Source: VRUE01 sp963762205
Lineage (GTDB): Bacteria > Actinomycetota > Thermoleophilia > Solirubrobacterales > 70-9
Assembly: GCA_963762205.1 (NCBI GenBank)
Contig: CAVXJZ010000002.1
Span: 682,001-746,000 of the forward strand
Direction of reading: 5' to 3'
DNA length: 64,000 bases
In this document: positions 9,141 through 17,774 of the stretch, one piece after another
Position numbering within the stretch: the first letter of the stretch is position 1
Layout of the letters: each line of letters starts with the position of its first letter
The notes under the pieces: generated by a model
What the model was told of the DNA's origin: nothing
What the model saw: the letters and a program-made list of their open reading frames with translations, nothing else
The model's database searches: none
Translations under genes and position numbers: made by a program

Positions 9141-10424
9141 GTGGCCAGAGAAAAGCCGATAAATGCGGAGGTTCCGCCGCCGCGGGCCCCGCCGCGGGCG
9201 CCGAGGCGGCGGCGCCTGCCCCTGCCCCTCGTCCTGATCGGGGTCGCGATCCTCTTCGCTGTCGCCTTCATAGTCGCCGCGATCGTCGGCGGCGGCAGCG
9301 GCGGTGGCGGTCAGGGGAACGCCGAGCCGGCCGCGCCACCAATCGCCGGAGGCAGGGGCGAGGCGCCGCCGGAGCAGTCGACCACGGACCTCGGCTACCC
9401 CGCCTTCGCGACCAAGAACACGACCCGGGTCGGGGGCGCCGGGCCTGCCGCCAACGCGGCCGGCGCCGCGCTCGCCGTCTTCCCGGCGACCGACGGCGCG
9501 CAGAGGCCCGCGGCGGTGACGCTCGTCGACGAGGGCGAATGGGCGGGGGCGATCGCCGCCGCGGTACTGATGGCCGCGCCGGTTCGCGCGCCGCTCCTGG
9601 TCTCCGGCACCGAGCAGATGCCCGAGGAGAGCGTCGAAGCGCTGCGCGCCCTCGACCCGACCGGGAGCGACGCGACGCACGGCGCCGCGGTCCTGGCGGT
9701 CGGCCGGGCGGGTTCGCCCGCCGGCCTGCCGACCACCCGTGCGCGCGGCAACGGCCCGGCGGCGACCGCCGCCGCGGTCGAGAGGTTGCGCGACCGACTC
9801 TTCAAAAGCCCCCCTGAGCACGTCGTGGTCGCCTCGCTGCGGCGCCCGGCGTTCGCGATGCCGGCTGCCGCCTGGGCGGCGAGATCGGGTGACCCGGTCC
9901 TCTACGCAAACCGGAGGAAGCTGCCCCGGGCGACCGCCGCGGCGCTGCGGCGGCACCCGGATGCCCCCGTCTACGTGCTCGGGCCGTCCTCGGCGATCTC
10001 ATCCGACGTGCTGCGCCAGATCGCCGAGATCGCCCCGGACGTGCACCGCGTCGCCGGCGAGGACCCGGTCTCGAACGCGGTCGCCCTGGCCCGCTACGCG
10101 GACGGCAGCTTCGGCTGGGACGTCAACGACCCCGGCCACGGGTTCGTCGTCGCCCGCAGCGACGAGCCCCTCGACGCCGCGGCGGCCGCGCCGCTCTCAG
10201 CCGCCGGGACCTGGGGGCCGCTGCTCCTCACCGACGACGCCGGTACGCTTCCCCCGGCTCTGCGCGGTTACCTGCTCGACGTCAAGCCGGGCTACACGGA
10301 CGACCCGACGCGGGCCTTCTACAACCACGTGTGGGTGATCGGAGACCAGGAGGCGATCGAGGTGGGACAACAGGCTGAAATCGACGCCCTCGCGGAGCTC
10401 GCCCGGATCGGCGGGCAGCCGTGA
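9141..10424 (+). CDS. Membrane-anchored protein with cell-wall-binding repeat 2 domains
   Basis: The 427-residue protein starts at GTG 9141. It has a basic, proline-rich N-terminus, then one membrane helix (about 26-48, LVLIGVAILFAVAFIVAAIV), and then a Gly-rich linker. The outer part contains segments of the CW_binding_2 type (for example NTTRVGGAGPAANAA, then VTLVDEGEW and later VYVLGPSSAIS), which in other bacteria bind anionic cell-wall polymers. It probably acts at the cell surface. The stop overlaps the start of the next gene by four bases (GTGA), so the three plus-strand genes to 11334 form one operon. Confidence 0.75.
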   Translation: MAREKPINAEVPPPRAPPRAPRRRRLPLPLVLIGVAILFAVAFIVAAIVGGGSGGGGQGNAEPAAPPIAGGRGEAPPEQSTTDLGYPAFATKNTTRVGGAGPAANAAGAALAVFPATDGAQRPAAVTLVDEGEWAGAIAAAVLMAAPVRAPLLVSGTEQMPEESVEALRALDPTGSDATHGAAVLAVGRAGSPAGLPTTRARGNGPAATAAAVERLRDRLFKSPPEHVVVASLRRPAFAMPAAAWAARSGDPVLYANRRKLPRATAAALRRHPDAPVYVLGPSSAISSDVLRQIAEIAPDVHRVAGEDPVSNAVALARYADGSFGWDVNDPGHGFVVARSDEPLDAAAAAPLSAAGTWGPLLLTDDAGTLPPALRGYLLDVKPGYTDDPTRAFYNHVWVIGDQEAIEVGQQAEIDALAELARIGGQP

Positions 10425-10669
10425 GCGAGGCCGAGAACCCCGAGCTGCTGGGCCGCGCAGGCGAGGTCAGCGCCGAGGACATCCGCGCCCTGGCGGGCGC
10501 CTCCACCCCGCATTTCGCGCTCCAGGTCCGCAACCGGATCCAGCGCCTGATCGAGGCGCTTCCCGCCGACCACCCCGCACGACTCGAAGGCGAGCGCAAG
10601 ATCGCCGCCCTCGAGGAGCTCGCCGAGCACAGTGGCGACCCGCGCGGCACGATGGGGATCGGCCATTGA
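10421..10669 (+). CDS. Small helical protein of unknown function
   Basis: I do not recognise this 82-residue protein. It is charged, mostly helical by composition (MSEAENPELLGRAGEVSAED at the start), with no signal peptide or membrane segment. Its GTG start overlaps the stop of the upstream gene and its own stop overlaps the TTG start of the metallo-hydrolase gene. It is therefore co-translated with both, and this tight packing is the main evidence that it is real. Confidence 0.65.
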   Translation: MSEAENPELLGRAGEVSAEDIRALAGASTPHFALQVRNRIQRLIEALPADHPARLEGERKIAALEELAEHSGDPRGTMGIGH

Positions 10670-11334
10670 AGAGCGTCGCGCCGAACGTCTGGCGGCTGAA
10701 GGAGCTGCCGGCGCCATCGATCAACATCTACCTGGCCGAGGACGTCCTGATCGACGCAGGCCGGCGCTGGGACCGGCGCCGCGTCTTCGCTGAGATCGAG
10801 GGCCGCGAGCTCTCCGCCGTCGCCCTCACCCACGTCCACCCCGACCACCAGGGTGTCGCCAAGGACGTATGCGAGGCCCGCGGGGTACCGCTCGCCTGCC
10901 ACGCCGACGACGTCGACGCGATGGAGGGCCGGCGCCCGGTGCAGGAGGCGCATCCGGGCAATCCGGTCAACCGCCTCATCGGCCGGCTCTGGACCGGCCC
11001 GCCCCACAAGGTCGACCGGGTCCTCGAGGATGGCGACGAGATCGCCGGCTTCCGCGTGATCCACGCTCCCGGCCACGCCCGCGGCGAGGTGATCTTCTTC
11101 CGTGACTCCGACCGGGTCGCGATATGCGGCGACGTGATCCGCAACATGAGCTACGCGACCGCCCTGCCGGGGATCAAGGAGCCGCCCACGATATTCACCT
11201 ACGACCCGGCCGAGAACCGTCGCTCGATCCGCCGGCTGGCAGAGCTAAGGCCGGCCACGATCCTGCCCGGCCACGGTCCCGCCGTCACCGACATGGCGGC
11301 CTTCCAGCGCTTCGTCGCCGGCCTGCCGGCTTGA
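10666..11334 (+). CDS. Metallo-beta-lactamase-fold hydrolase
   Basis: A 222-residue cytosolic hydrolase of the glyoxalase II-like branch. The dinuclear metal motif HVHPDH is followed by a downstream histidine in HAPGHARGEVIFF, an aspartate in ICGDVI, and a final histidine in LPGHGPAV, so the complete ligand set is present. The TTG start at 10666 overlaps the preceding stop. The substrate cannot be deduced; thioesters, lactones or phosphoesters are all known in this fold. Confidence 0.88.
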   Translation: MKSVAPNVWRLKELPAPSINIYLAEDVLIDAGRRWDRRRVFAEIEGRELSAVALTHVHPDHQGVAKDVCEARGVPLACHADDVDAMEGRRPVQEAHPGNPVNRLIGRLWTGPPHKVDRVLEDGDEIAGFRVIHAPGHARGEVIFFRDSDRVAICGDVIRNMSYATALPGIKEPPTIFTYDPAENRRSIRRLAELRPATILPGHGPAVTDMAAFQRFVAGLPA

Positions 11335-11347
11335 GCCGCGCCGCCCG

Positions 11348-12445
11348 CTACTTGCCGTCGACGCTGACGCCGAACTCGCTCAGCACGGCGCCGATCGGGT
11401 TGGCGATCGCGAACTTGCCGCTCGAGCTGCCGGCGAAGAGCAGGCCCACCGGGCTGGCGCCGGTGTCATCCGTGACCAGAAGCGAGCCGGAATCTCCGGC
11501 CTTGATGAAGGGCTTCTTGCTTTCGACGAAGACCTGGCCGACGAAAATCGCCGTCCCGGCCTGGTAGCTGACCGTTGCGATGCCGTTCACGGCAGCCACC
11601 GTGCCGTAGGTGAGCGCGCTCGTCCGCCCGAACTTCTGGACCCCGAGCCCGACGCTCGCCGCCACCGGGGTCGAGGAGGGCGCACCGTAGCCGCCGCTCG
11701 GGGTCGACGTGCCGAGCGAGGTCGTCGCAGCGATCGCGGCGTCGATCACGTTTTCCCCGGATTTGCCGAACTCGATTTTCGAGAATTTCGAAAGCGTGCC
11801 GAGGTGGTTCTTGGTGGAGTCGAGTACGCAGCCGGTGTCGTAGCGGCCGGGCTGAAGCACCTCGCTGCCGATTTCGGCGCTGTTTTCGAGGGCGTAGACG
11901 TGGTTGTTGCTGAGCGCGTATTCCTCACCCGCACCGTCGCTGACCCGCGCCCCGATCGTCCCCGCAGAGCACTCGCCCGCGTTGCCGGTCGAGACGCCGA
12001 TCGGAACCGGCCGTTCGAACCATTCGGTCGGGCTCGGCGAGGTTCCCGTTTCGCCACCGCCACCGCCGCCATGTCCGCCGCCGGGATTCTCCGGCTTCCT
12101 GCTCGGCTCCGCCAGCCGCAACGAGGAGATCGGGCCGGTCACCTTCAACTCCACCGGGACCCCGCCCAGCGAGCTCGCCACCCTGAGGGGTCGCTCGGCG
12201 AGGACGACGATCTCGGGCTCGCCCGACGAACTGCGATTTACCCCGGTGCCGACGATGGCCCCGCGGGAGAGCAGGCGGGCGGAGTTCTGCTCCTGGGCGC
12301 GGATCGCCTGCTTCAGACCGGGGCCGCCGGCGCCCGAGCTGCTCCCGGCCAAGGCGACGGCGACGAGCAGCGCCAGCGGCACGGATGCCACCGCCAAGCG
12401 CAGCAGACGGCCGCGCGCACGCGCTTCGGTTCTGTCTCCCCCCAT
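11348..12445 (-). CDS. Secreted trypsin-like serine protease
   Basis: The 365-residue protein has an N-terminal signal sequence (about residues 14-34, LRLAVASVPLALLVAVAL) and a Gly-rich linker at about 125-135. The chymotrypsin-fold catalytic triad is visible: His in YALSNNHVYA, Asp in ENVIDAAIA, and Ser in KAGDSGSLLV. The downstream region keeps the small-residue pattern of the fold. It is convergent with the MBL-fold gene, 13 bases apart. It is probably exported to degrade or process extracellular proteins; the substrate is unknown. An N-terminal pro-region (about 35-110) may act as an inhibitor or chaperone. Confidence 0.8.
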   Translation of the reverse strand: MGGDRTEARARGRLLRLAVASVPLALLVAVALAGSSSGAGGPGLKQAIRAQEQNSARLLSRGAIVGTGVNRSSSGEPEIVVLAERPLRVASSLGGVPVELKVTGPISSLRLAEPSRKPENPGGGHGGGGGGETGTSPSPTEWFERPVPIGVSTGNAGECSAGTIGARVSDGAGEEYALSNNHVYALENSAEIGSEVLQPGRYDTGCVLDSTKNHLGTLSKFSKIEFGKSGENVIDAAIAATTSLGTSTPSGGYGAPSSTPVAASVGLGVQKFGRTSALTYGTVAAVNGIATVSYQAGTAIFVGQVFVESKKPFIKAGDSGSLLVTDDTGASPVGLLFAGSSSGKFAIANPIGAVLSEFGVSVDGK

Positions 12446-12544
12446 CGCAGCCGCGATGTTAACCCGACCAGGCGCAGCCCGCGCCGACCCCCTTCATCCG
12501 AAAGGAGCGCCGGCACGGGCTGACCCAGGCCGCTGCCGCCGGCT

Positions 12545-13230
12545 CTAGCGGGGTGCCGTCTCCCCCCACCCGGTTTGCTGACCAGTGTCGCTCCCATCGC
12601 CAGCAGCCAGATGATGAAGAGGAGGAAGGCGCTCAACCCGAGTGCGCCGTCGGAGGGGGAGAAGGCGCCGGTCTCGCTGAACGAGCCGACCAGCCCCACC
12701 ACGAACGCGTAGATGCCGGCGAGGAGGCTGTACCAGCCGAGCAGGCCGGGAAGGCTGCCTGACCTGAGTGCCAGCACGCCGGTGGCCCCCGCCAGCACGC
12801 TGAGGCCGACGAGGAAGAAGAGGAACCCGAAGAGGCTCAGGTCCCAGAGCGCCGTGACGGACCCAGGATCGAGGACCTGGGCGTGATAGACGGAGGCGGC
12901 GGCTGCGGCGGTACCGACCAGCCCGCCGGTCGCCAGGGTCACACCCCCGGCGAGTGCCACGGCCGATAGCCGTGCCGCGGGCTCAGCGGCTCGCAGGCGA
13001 AAGAAGACGCTGCCGAGGAACCAGAGGAATGCGGAGAGAGCGGCGAAGCCCAGGGCGACGGTCGCCTGCAGCTCGCCGTGATTGTCGCGGATGAACGATT
13101 GGACTTCCTCCGGCGTGTCGTTGAACCCGGGCGGCGAGCCGTTCGGCCCGAGAATGAACGTCAGGATCAGCAACAACGCAGCAACAAGCCCCGCGGACGC
13201 ACCGAGCTTCGGCCAGGCATCCTCGGACAT
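12545..13230 (-). CDS. Six-helix membrane protein, probable 1-base indel at the 3' end
   Basis: I do not recognise this multipass protein (MSEDAWPKLGASAGLVAALL). Six or so hydrophobic segments extend to about residue 218, resembling small DUF4386-like membrane proteins. As written, the frame continues into the downstream protease gene with an arginine-rich, non-protein-like tail. Adding one base to the C6 run at 12562-12567 would end it with KPGGGETAPR at a TAG at 12545. I therefore place the end there and treat the run as a probable homopolymer error. Confidence 0.6.
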
Positions 13231-13331
13231 GGCAACACCTCCTGAGCAGGGGAACTGGACATCCGATCCTAGGCCGCGCCACAGCCCCCGCGCAAGCCTT
13301 TTGGGGCTGCGGAGAGGCTAGGCTTGCCGCA

Positions 13332-13532
13332 ATGAGCGAGGAGCACGGCTTCAAGGAGGGCGACAAGGTCTGGGTCGAGGACGGCGACGGCAGGCACCAC
13401 CCCGGCGTGTTCGTCGGCGACAACGAGAGCTCGGGCTGGTTCGGTGGCGGGCCGAGCGCCTACGTGGTCCATCCCGAAGCCCACAACGCCGAGGTCGTCT
13501 CGATCTTTCGCATCACACCGCGCGACGCCTAG
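13332..13532 (+). CDS. Small conserved-looking protein (KOW/Tudor-like)
   Basis: A 66-residue soluble protein starting at ATG 13332. The sequence GDKVWVEDGDGRHHPGVFVG followed by AYVVHPEAHNAEVVSIFRIT suggests a small beta-barrel of the SH3/KOW kind, but this is only a resemblance. It is a monocistronic gene between the divergent membrane protein (13230) and the convergent alkyltransferase-like gene (13540). I cannot assign a function. Confidence 0.6.
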   Translation: MSEEHGFKEGDKVWVEDGDGRHHPGVFVGDNESSGWFGGGPSAYVVHPEAHNAEVVSIFRITPRDA

Positions 13533-13539
13533 CGGGCTC

Positions 13540-13821
13540 CTACGAAGGGAGCCGCGCGGCTCTCATATCGACGCGCGCGCCCCTGAACGGCACCCCCTCG
13601 GCGATCAGGCGGCGGCGCTGGCGATCGCCCTTGGCGAGCGAGCCGTCGGCGCGGACCACCCGCCACCAGGGCAGCCCGGGCTCGTCGCAGGCGAAGAGCA
13701 CGGCACCGGCGAAGCGCGGCGCGCCCGGGCAGACGTCGCCGTAGGTGCCGACCAGCCCCTCGGGAATCGCCCGCACCCGCTCCAGCACCTCGAGCTCGCG
13801 CGAACGCGCTTCTTCCCGCAT
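13540..13821 (-). CDS. Alkyltransferase-like protein (ATL, MGMT C-terminal family without the reactive cysteine)
   Basis: The 93-residue protein contains only the DNA-binding domain of O6-alkylguanine-DNA alkyltransferase: VRAIPEGLVGTYGDV, then GLPWWRVVRADGSLAKG, then QRRRLIAEGVPF. The PCHR active-site motif is replaced by PWWR, so it cannot accept an alkyl group. Proteins of this kind bind alkylated guanines and hand them to nucleotide excision repair. The length matches ATL proteins. It is separated from the upstream LLM gene by nine bases and may share its transcript. Confidence 0.85.
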   Translation of the reverse strand: MREEARSRELEVLERVRAIPEGLVGTYGDVCPGAPRFAGAVLFACDEPGLPWWRVVRADGSLAKGDRQRRRLIAEGVPFRGARVDMRAARLPS

Positions 13822-13830
13822 ACGGCGCGT

Positions 13831-14865
13831 CTACGTCGTCGTGGCCGGGCCGAAGGCGTCGATGATCCGCCTCTGGTACTCGCTCAGCTCCTCCGGCGAG
13901 ATGAAGTACGTGGGCGGGGTGAGGAAGAGGCCGTCGGCGCGCTCGGCGGTCTCCTCGACCCGCGCCCGCACCTTGTCGAGCGGCCCGGCGGCGCAGTAGG
14001 TGTCGACCATCTCGTCGCTGATCGCGGCCGGCACGGCGGCGAGGTCGCCGCGGCGGAAGGCGTCGCCGGCGGCGACGGCGTTGTCGGCGAAGCCGTGCAG
14101 CTCCCAGAGCGGCATGTAGGTCCTCACCGTCGCGTAGAAGGAGATCGTCCGGCGCGCCATGTCGAAGGCCCGCTGCTCGTCGTCGTCGATCACGCAGCAG
14201 ACGGTCGGCAGGTAGTCGAAGTCGGCGCGCTCGCGGCCGGACCGGCCCAGGCCCGTCTCGAAGGAGTCGACGACCACCTCGTCGATCCAGCGCAGGCTCT
14301 GGATCGGGTGGCCGATCAGCCCGTCGGCGACGTCTCCCGCCATCCGGCACATGCCGCCCTGGACCCCGGCCGTGTAGATCGGCACCGTCTCGCGCGGCGC
14401 CGGATGCGGCCGGACCCAGCCCCTGATGTCGATGTCGTAGTAGGAGCCCTCGTAGCGGATCGGCTCGCCGGCGCCGGCCTGCTGCATGATCAGGCGCGTC
14501 GCCTCGATCGCCTCGCGCAGGTGCGGGGCGGGCTTGCCGTACTCGGCGTTATGCCAGGTTTCGTTGAGGCGTTTGACCCCGGAGCCGAGCCCGAGGCGGA
14601 AGCGACCGCCGGACATCTCGTCGATGTCGAGCGCCGAGACGGCGAGGATGAAGGGGCTGCGGGTGAAGGCCCAGGCGATGCCGGTGGCGACGTCGATCCT
14701 CTCGGTGCGCCCCGCCAGGTAGGCCGCCTGCGTCATCGAGGAGCGGAACAGCTCCGGCGCCCAGACGCACTCCACGCCCGCCTTCTCCGCGCTTCGCGAC
14801 TCGGCCTCGAGGTCGGCGACCGAGCCGCCGATCGCGGCGACCGAGATCCGCTCCAGAGCCCCCAT
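13831..14865 (-). CDS. F420-dependent luciferase-like (LLM) oxidoreductase
   Basis: The 344-residue protein has the TIM-barrel pattern of the bacterial luciferase family, with TGIAWAFTRSPFILAVSALDID, then GRFRLGLGSGVKRLNE, and VPIYTAGVQGG. The LGLGSG cofactor-binding loop and the subfamily type point to F420 rather than FMN. It follows the acyl-CoA dehydrogenase pair on the same strand (10 bases after 14876), so it may act in the same lipid- or sterol-like catabolic pathway. The substrate is unknown. Confidence 0.85.
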   Translation of the reverse strand: MGALERISVAAIGGSVADLEAESRSAEKAGVECVWAPELFRSSMTQAAYLAGRTERIDVATGIAWAFTRSPFILAVSALDIDEMSGGRFRLGLGSGVKRLNETWHNAEYGKPAPHLREAIEATRLIMQQAGAGEPIRYEGSYYDIDIRGWVRPHPAPRETVPIYTAGVQGGMCRMAGDVADGLIGHPIQSLRWIDEVVVDSFETGLGRSGRERADFDYLPTVCCVIDDDEQRAFDMARRTISFYATVRTYMPLWELHGFADNAVAAGDAFRRGDLAAVPAAISDEMVDTYCAAGPLDKVRARVEETAERADGLFLTPPTYFISPEELSEYQRRIIDAFGPATTT

Positions 14866-14875
14866 CCGCAGGCGC

Positions 14876-16000
14876 CTAGGCGGCCACAGGCTCGACGGCC
14901 TCGTCGAGCACGGCGTCGGCCACCCGTTCGCGGTGCCACTTCGCGTCGCCGAACAGCGCCGCGTTCGCCTTGCCGCGCTTGAGGAAGAAATGCAGGTCGT
15001 GCTCCCAGGTGAAGCCGATACCGCCGTGGACCTGGATCGCCGCGTCCGGGACCCGCCAGCCGGCGTCCGAGGAGTAGGCCTTGGCGATCGAGGCGGCGAG
15101 CGGCAGGGCCTCGGGCTCGGCGTCGGCGGCCCAGGCGGCGCCGTAGACGGCGGAGCGGGCGTTCTCGGTCTCGAGCAGCATCTGGGCGCAGCGATGGGAG
15201 ACGGCCTGGTAGGAGCCGATCGGGCGGTCGAACTGCTTGCGGTCCTTCGCGTACTCGATCGACATCTCCATCGTGCGCTGGGCGACCCCGGTCGACTCGG
15301 CCGAGAGGGCCACGCAGAGGCGGTGGAAGACGGCGAAGTAGTCGGCCCCCTCCGCCGGGAGCGAATCGGCCGCCGGCACCCTGACGCCCTCGAAGCGGAC
15401 CGAGGAGAGGCGGCGGGTCGCGTCGATCGACGGTTCGGCGACGATCGTCACCCCGTCGGAGCCTGCCTCGACCAGGTGACGGCGGCCGTCGGCGGTGGCG
15501 ACGAGAAAGAAGTCGGCGACGGCGGCGTCCATGACCAGCACCTTTTCGCCGTCGAGGACCACATCGTCGCCGTCGGCGGCGGCGTCCATCGTGAAGGCGC
15601 CCGGGCTCGCCGGCGAGCCGGCGTCCCAGAGGGCCGGCACGCCGCGCAGCTCGCCCGCGGCGAGCGGGCGCAGGAAGCGCTCGCGCTGGTCGTCGGAGCC
15701 GCAGATCGAGAGCGCCAGGCCGGCGATCGTGTTCGAGAAGAGCGGCGAGGGGGCGAGCGCGTAGCCCATCTCCTCGAAGAGGACGGCGAGGTCGACGATC
15801 CCGAGCCCGTGGCCGCCCCACTCCTCGGGCAGCGCCAGGCCGGGCCAGCCGAGCTCCGCCATCTCCTCCCAGTCGGACTGCTCGAAGCCGGTCTCGGAGT
15901 CGGCGAGCTCTCGGATCCGCTCGGACTTGTAGCGGGCGGCGAGGAAGTCGCGGGCGGTCGACCTGATCGCCTGCTGCTCGTCTGTTAGGTCGAAGTACAT
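14876..16000 (-). CDS. Acyl-CoA dehydrogenase family protein (probable partner subunit)
   Basis: The 374-residue protein starts MYFDLTDEQQAIRSTARDF and has the N-terminal helical, middle beta and C-terminal helical domains of acyl-CoA dehydrogenases. The middle domain is degenerate around the usual flavin-binding signature (GVPALWDAGSPASPGAF). The C-terminus has the AIQVHGGIGFTWEHDLHFF motif. This pairing of a shorter, divergent subunit with a canonical one 16 bases upstream is the arrangement of heteromeric FadE enzymes of mycobacterial sterol degradation (such as ChsE4-ChsE5). Heteromer formation is inferred. Confidence 0.87.
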   Translation of the reverse strand: MYFDLTDEQQAIRSTARDFLAARYKSERIRELADSETGFEQSDWEEMAELGWPGLALPEEWGGHGLGIVDLAVLFEEMGYALAPSPLFSNTIAGLALSICGSDDQRERFLRPLAAGELRGVPALWDAGSPASPGAFTMDAAADGDDVVLDGEKVLVMDAAVADFFLVATADGRRHLVEAGSDGVTIVAEPSIDATRRLSSVRFEGVRVPAADSLPAEGADYFAVFHRLCVALSAESTGVAQRTMEMSIEYAKDRKQFDRPIGSYQAVSHRCAQMLLETENARSAVYGAAWAADAEPEALPLAASIAKAYSSDAGWRVPDAAIQVHGGIGFTWEHDLHFFLKRGKANAALFGDAKWHRERVADAVLDEAVEPVAA

Positions 16001-16016
16001 GGGTGAGCGACAGGCC

Positions 16017-17195
16017 CTAACGCATCTTCGGCAGGCCGAGGACGCGCTCGGCGATGATGTTCTTGAGGATGTCGGTCGTGCCGCCCTCGATCGAGTTGGC
16101 GCGCGAGCGCAGGAAGCTGTACTCCCAGGCGCCCTTCGCGAGCGCGTGCTCGGAGCCGCGGGCCAGCGGCGCGTAGGCGCCCTCGATGTCGAGCGCCAGC
16201 TCGGCGATCCCCTGGTTGATGTCGGCCCATTGCCACTTGCCGAGCGACCCCTCGGGGCCGGGGATGCCCGACTGCATCGTCTTGGTCAGGCCGCGGTAGG
16301 CGTTCAGCCGCATCGTCTCGGCCTCGATGTGGAGCTGGGCGATCCGCTGCCGGAAGACCGGGTCCTCGGCCGCCGTGCCGCCGTTGACGCGGGTCTCCGC
16401 CGCCAGCGAGCCGAGCCGCCTGAGGCTGTTGGAGATCTGCGAGATCGCCCCGAAGGCGAGGCCGGCCCGCTCGTTCATCAGCGTCGTGATCGCCACGGTC
16501 CAGCCGTTGCCCACTCCGCCGACGACGTTGGCGTCGGGAATCCGGGCCTCCTCGATGAAGATCTCGTTGAACTCACCCTCGCCGGTGATCTGCACCAGTG
16601 GGCGCACCTGCACGCCGGGCTGCTCCATGTCCATCAGGAAGTAGGTGAGGCCCTTGTGCTTGGGGGCGTCGGGGTCGGTGCGGGCGACGAGCATGCACCA
16701 CTTCGAGAACTGCGCCAGCGTCGTCCACACCTTCTGCCCGGTGACGACCCATTCGTCGCCGTCCTTGACCGCACGGGTCTTCAGCGAGGCGAGGTCGGAG
16801 CCCGACTCCGGCTCGGAGAAGCCCTGGCACCAGATCTCGTCGGCGGTGAGGATCGGTTCCAGGTAACGCTTCTTCTGCTCGTCGGTCCCGTGTGCGATCA
16901 CCACCGGGCCGCCCATCGCCAGCCCGAGCACGTTCGCCGGGCTCGGCGTCTGCTGCCGCGCCGCCTCGCCGACGAAGATCGCCTGCTCGATCAGCGTCGC
17001 GCCGCGGCCGCCGTACTCCTTCGGCCAGGAGATCCCGGCCCAGCCGGCGTCGTGGAGCTTGTGCTGCCACTCGCGGCGAAAGGCGATCACCTCGTCGAGC
17101 CCGCTCTCGGGCTCGGGGCCCGGGTGGTTCTCCTCGAGCCAGGTGCGGACCTCTTCGCGGAACTCCTGCTCGGACGGAGAGAGGGTCAGGTCCAT
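16017..17195 (-). CDS. Acyl-CoA dehydrogenase (probable catalytic partner)
   Basis: The 392-residue protein carries the canonical signatures: QGFSEPESGSDLASLKT (flavin and substrate contacts), GQKVWTTLAQ, GGVGNGWTVAITTL and the C-terminal IEGGTTDILKNIIAERVLG. It is transcribed just before the divergent second subunit. A 28-bp perfect palindrome (17212-17239) containing the shared ACTGG-N8-CCAGT dyad lies 17-44 bases upstream of the ATG, a position expected for a repressor site over the promoter or leader. Confidence 0.92.
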   Translation of the reverse strand: MDLTLSPSEQEFREEVRTWLEENHPGPEPESGLDEVIAFRREWQHKLHDAGWAGISWPKEYGGRGATLIEQAIFVGEAARQQTPSPANVLGLAMGGPVVIAHGTDEQKKRYLEPILTADEIWCQGFSEPESGSDLASLKTRAVKDGDEWVVTGQKVWTTLAQFSKWCMLVARTDPDAPKHKGLTYFLMDMEQPGVQVRPLVQITGEGEFNEIFIEEARIPDANVVGGVGNGWTVAITTLMNERAGLAFGAISQISNSLRRLGSLAAETRVNGGTAAEDPVFRQRIAQLHIEAETMRLNAYRGLTKTMQSGIPGPEGSLGKWQWADINQGIAELALDIEGAYAPLARGSEHALAKGAWEYSFLRSRANSIEGGTTDILKNIIAERVLGLPKMR

Positions 17196-17216
17196 CTGCG
17201 AGCAGCATATCGGCGG

Positions 17217-17234
17217 ACTGGCCGCGCGGCCAGT
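17217..17234. promoter_or_regulatory. Predicted operator within a 28-bp perfect palindrome (copy 2)
   Basis: ACTGGCCGCGCGGCCAGT is the core of a perfect 28-bp palindrome at 17212-17239. It matches the ACTGG-N8-CCAGT pattern of the site at 9080. It sits between the lipoprotein gene and the acyl-CoA dehydrogenase pair and is 22 bases upstream of the ATG at 17195. A transcription terminator for the lipoprotein gene is an alternative reading, since a GC-rich stem would form in RNA, but there is no T-run. Confidence 0.5.
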
Positions 17235-17263
17235 CCGCCTGCCTCAGCCGCGGCCGAGCCGGC

Positions 17264-17737
17264 TCAGGTTTCCTGCGCGCAGACGTTCAGGCCGAGCGCC
17301 GCGGCTTCCTTGTTGACCGACTCGAAGGGGCTGGTCTTCGCTTCGGTGATCAGGGTCGGGTCGGCTTCGACCTCCTCGACGACCTTTTCGGCATGGTCGA
17401 GGAAGGCGTCGACCTCCTGCTCCACGGCGCTCGGCGCCCCCAGGTCGCGGACTTCCCCGACCTGCTTGCTGACCGACGGGATCAGGATGTCGGTGGCGAG
17501 TTCTTCGAGCTGCTCCGCGGTCGGCTGGTCGTTGCCGCTGAGGCCGTTCTCTTCGGCGAACGATTCGACCTCGGAGTTGATTTCTTCGTTGCCGGCCTGG
17601 CAGATCGCGTTGCCCTGCTTGACGAATTCCGCCTTCGTCAGCGAGGCGGTCGTGGTGCCGTCGTCGCTGCCGCCGCAGCCGGCCGCGAACATTGCCAGGC
17701 CCGCGAGGGCGACGAGCGGTGCGAAGTATCTCTTCAA
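17264..17737 (-). CDS. Predicted lipoprotein of unknown function
   Basis: The 157-residue protein opens MKRYFAPLVALAGLAMFAAGC, a lipoprotein signal with a lipobox ending at Cys21. The mature part is acidic and helical, with two further cysteines (NAICQAG and LNVCAQE) that could form a disulfide. It is anchored to the outer face of the membrane. I do not recognise the family; small lipoproteins of this layout are frequent in related actinobacteria. Its stop lies just before the palindrome upstream of the acyl-CoA dehydrogenases. Confidence 0.75.
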   Translation of the reverse strand: MKRYFAPLVALAGLAMFAAGCGGSDDGTTTASLTKAEFVKQGNAICQAGNEEINSEVESFAEENGLSGNDQPTAEQLEELATDILIPSVSKQVGEVRDLGAPSAVEQEVDAFLDHAEKVVEEVEADPTLITEAKTSPFESVNKEAAALGLNVCAQET

Positions 17738-17774
17738 GGAGGGCTCCTATGCCGAGGGTTGACGAGCCTGGAAC

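Noticed and set aside
11348..12445. The protease gene as inactive because of the Gly-rich insert
   Set aside because: His, Asp and Ser of the triad are all present and in order, so it is probably active.
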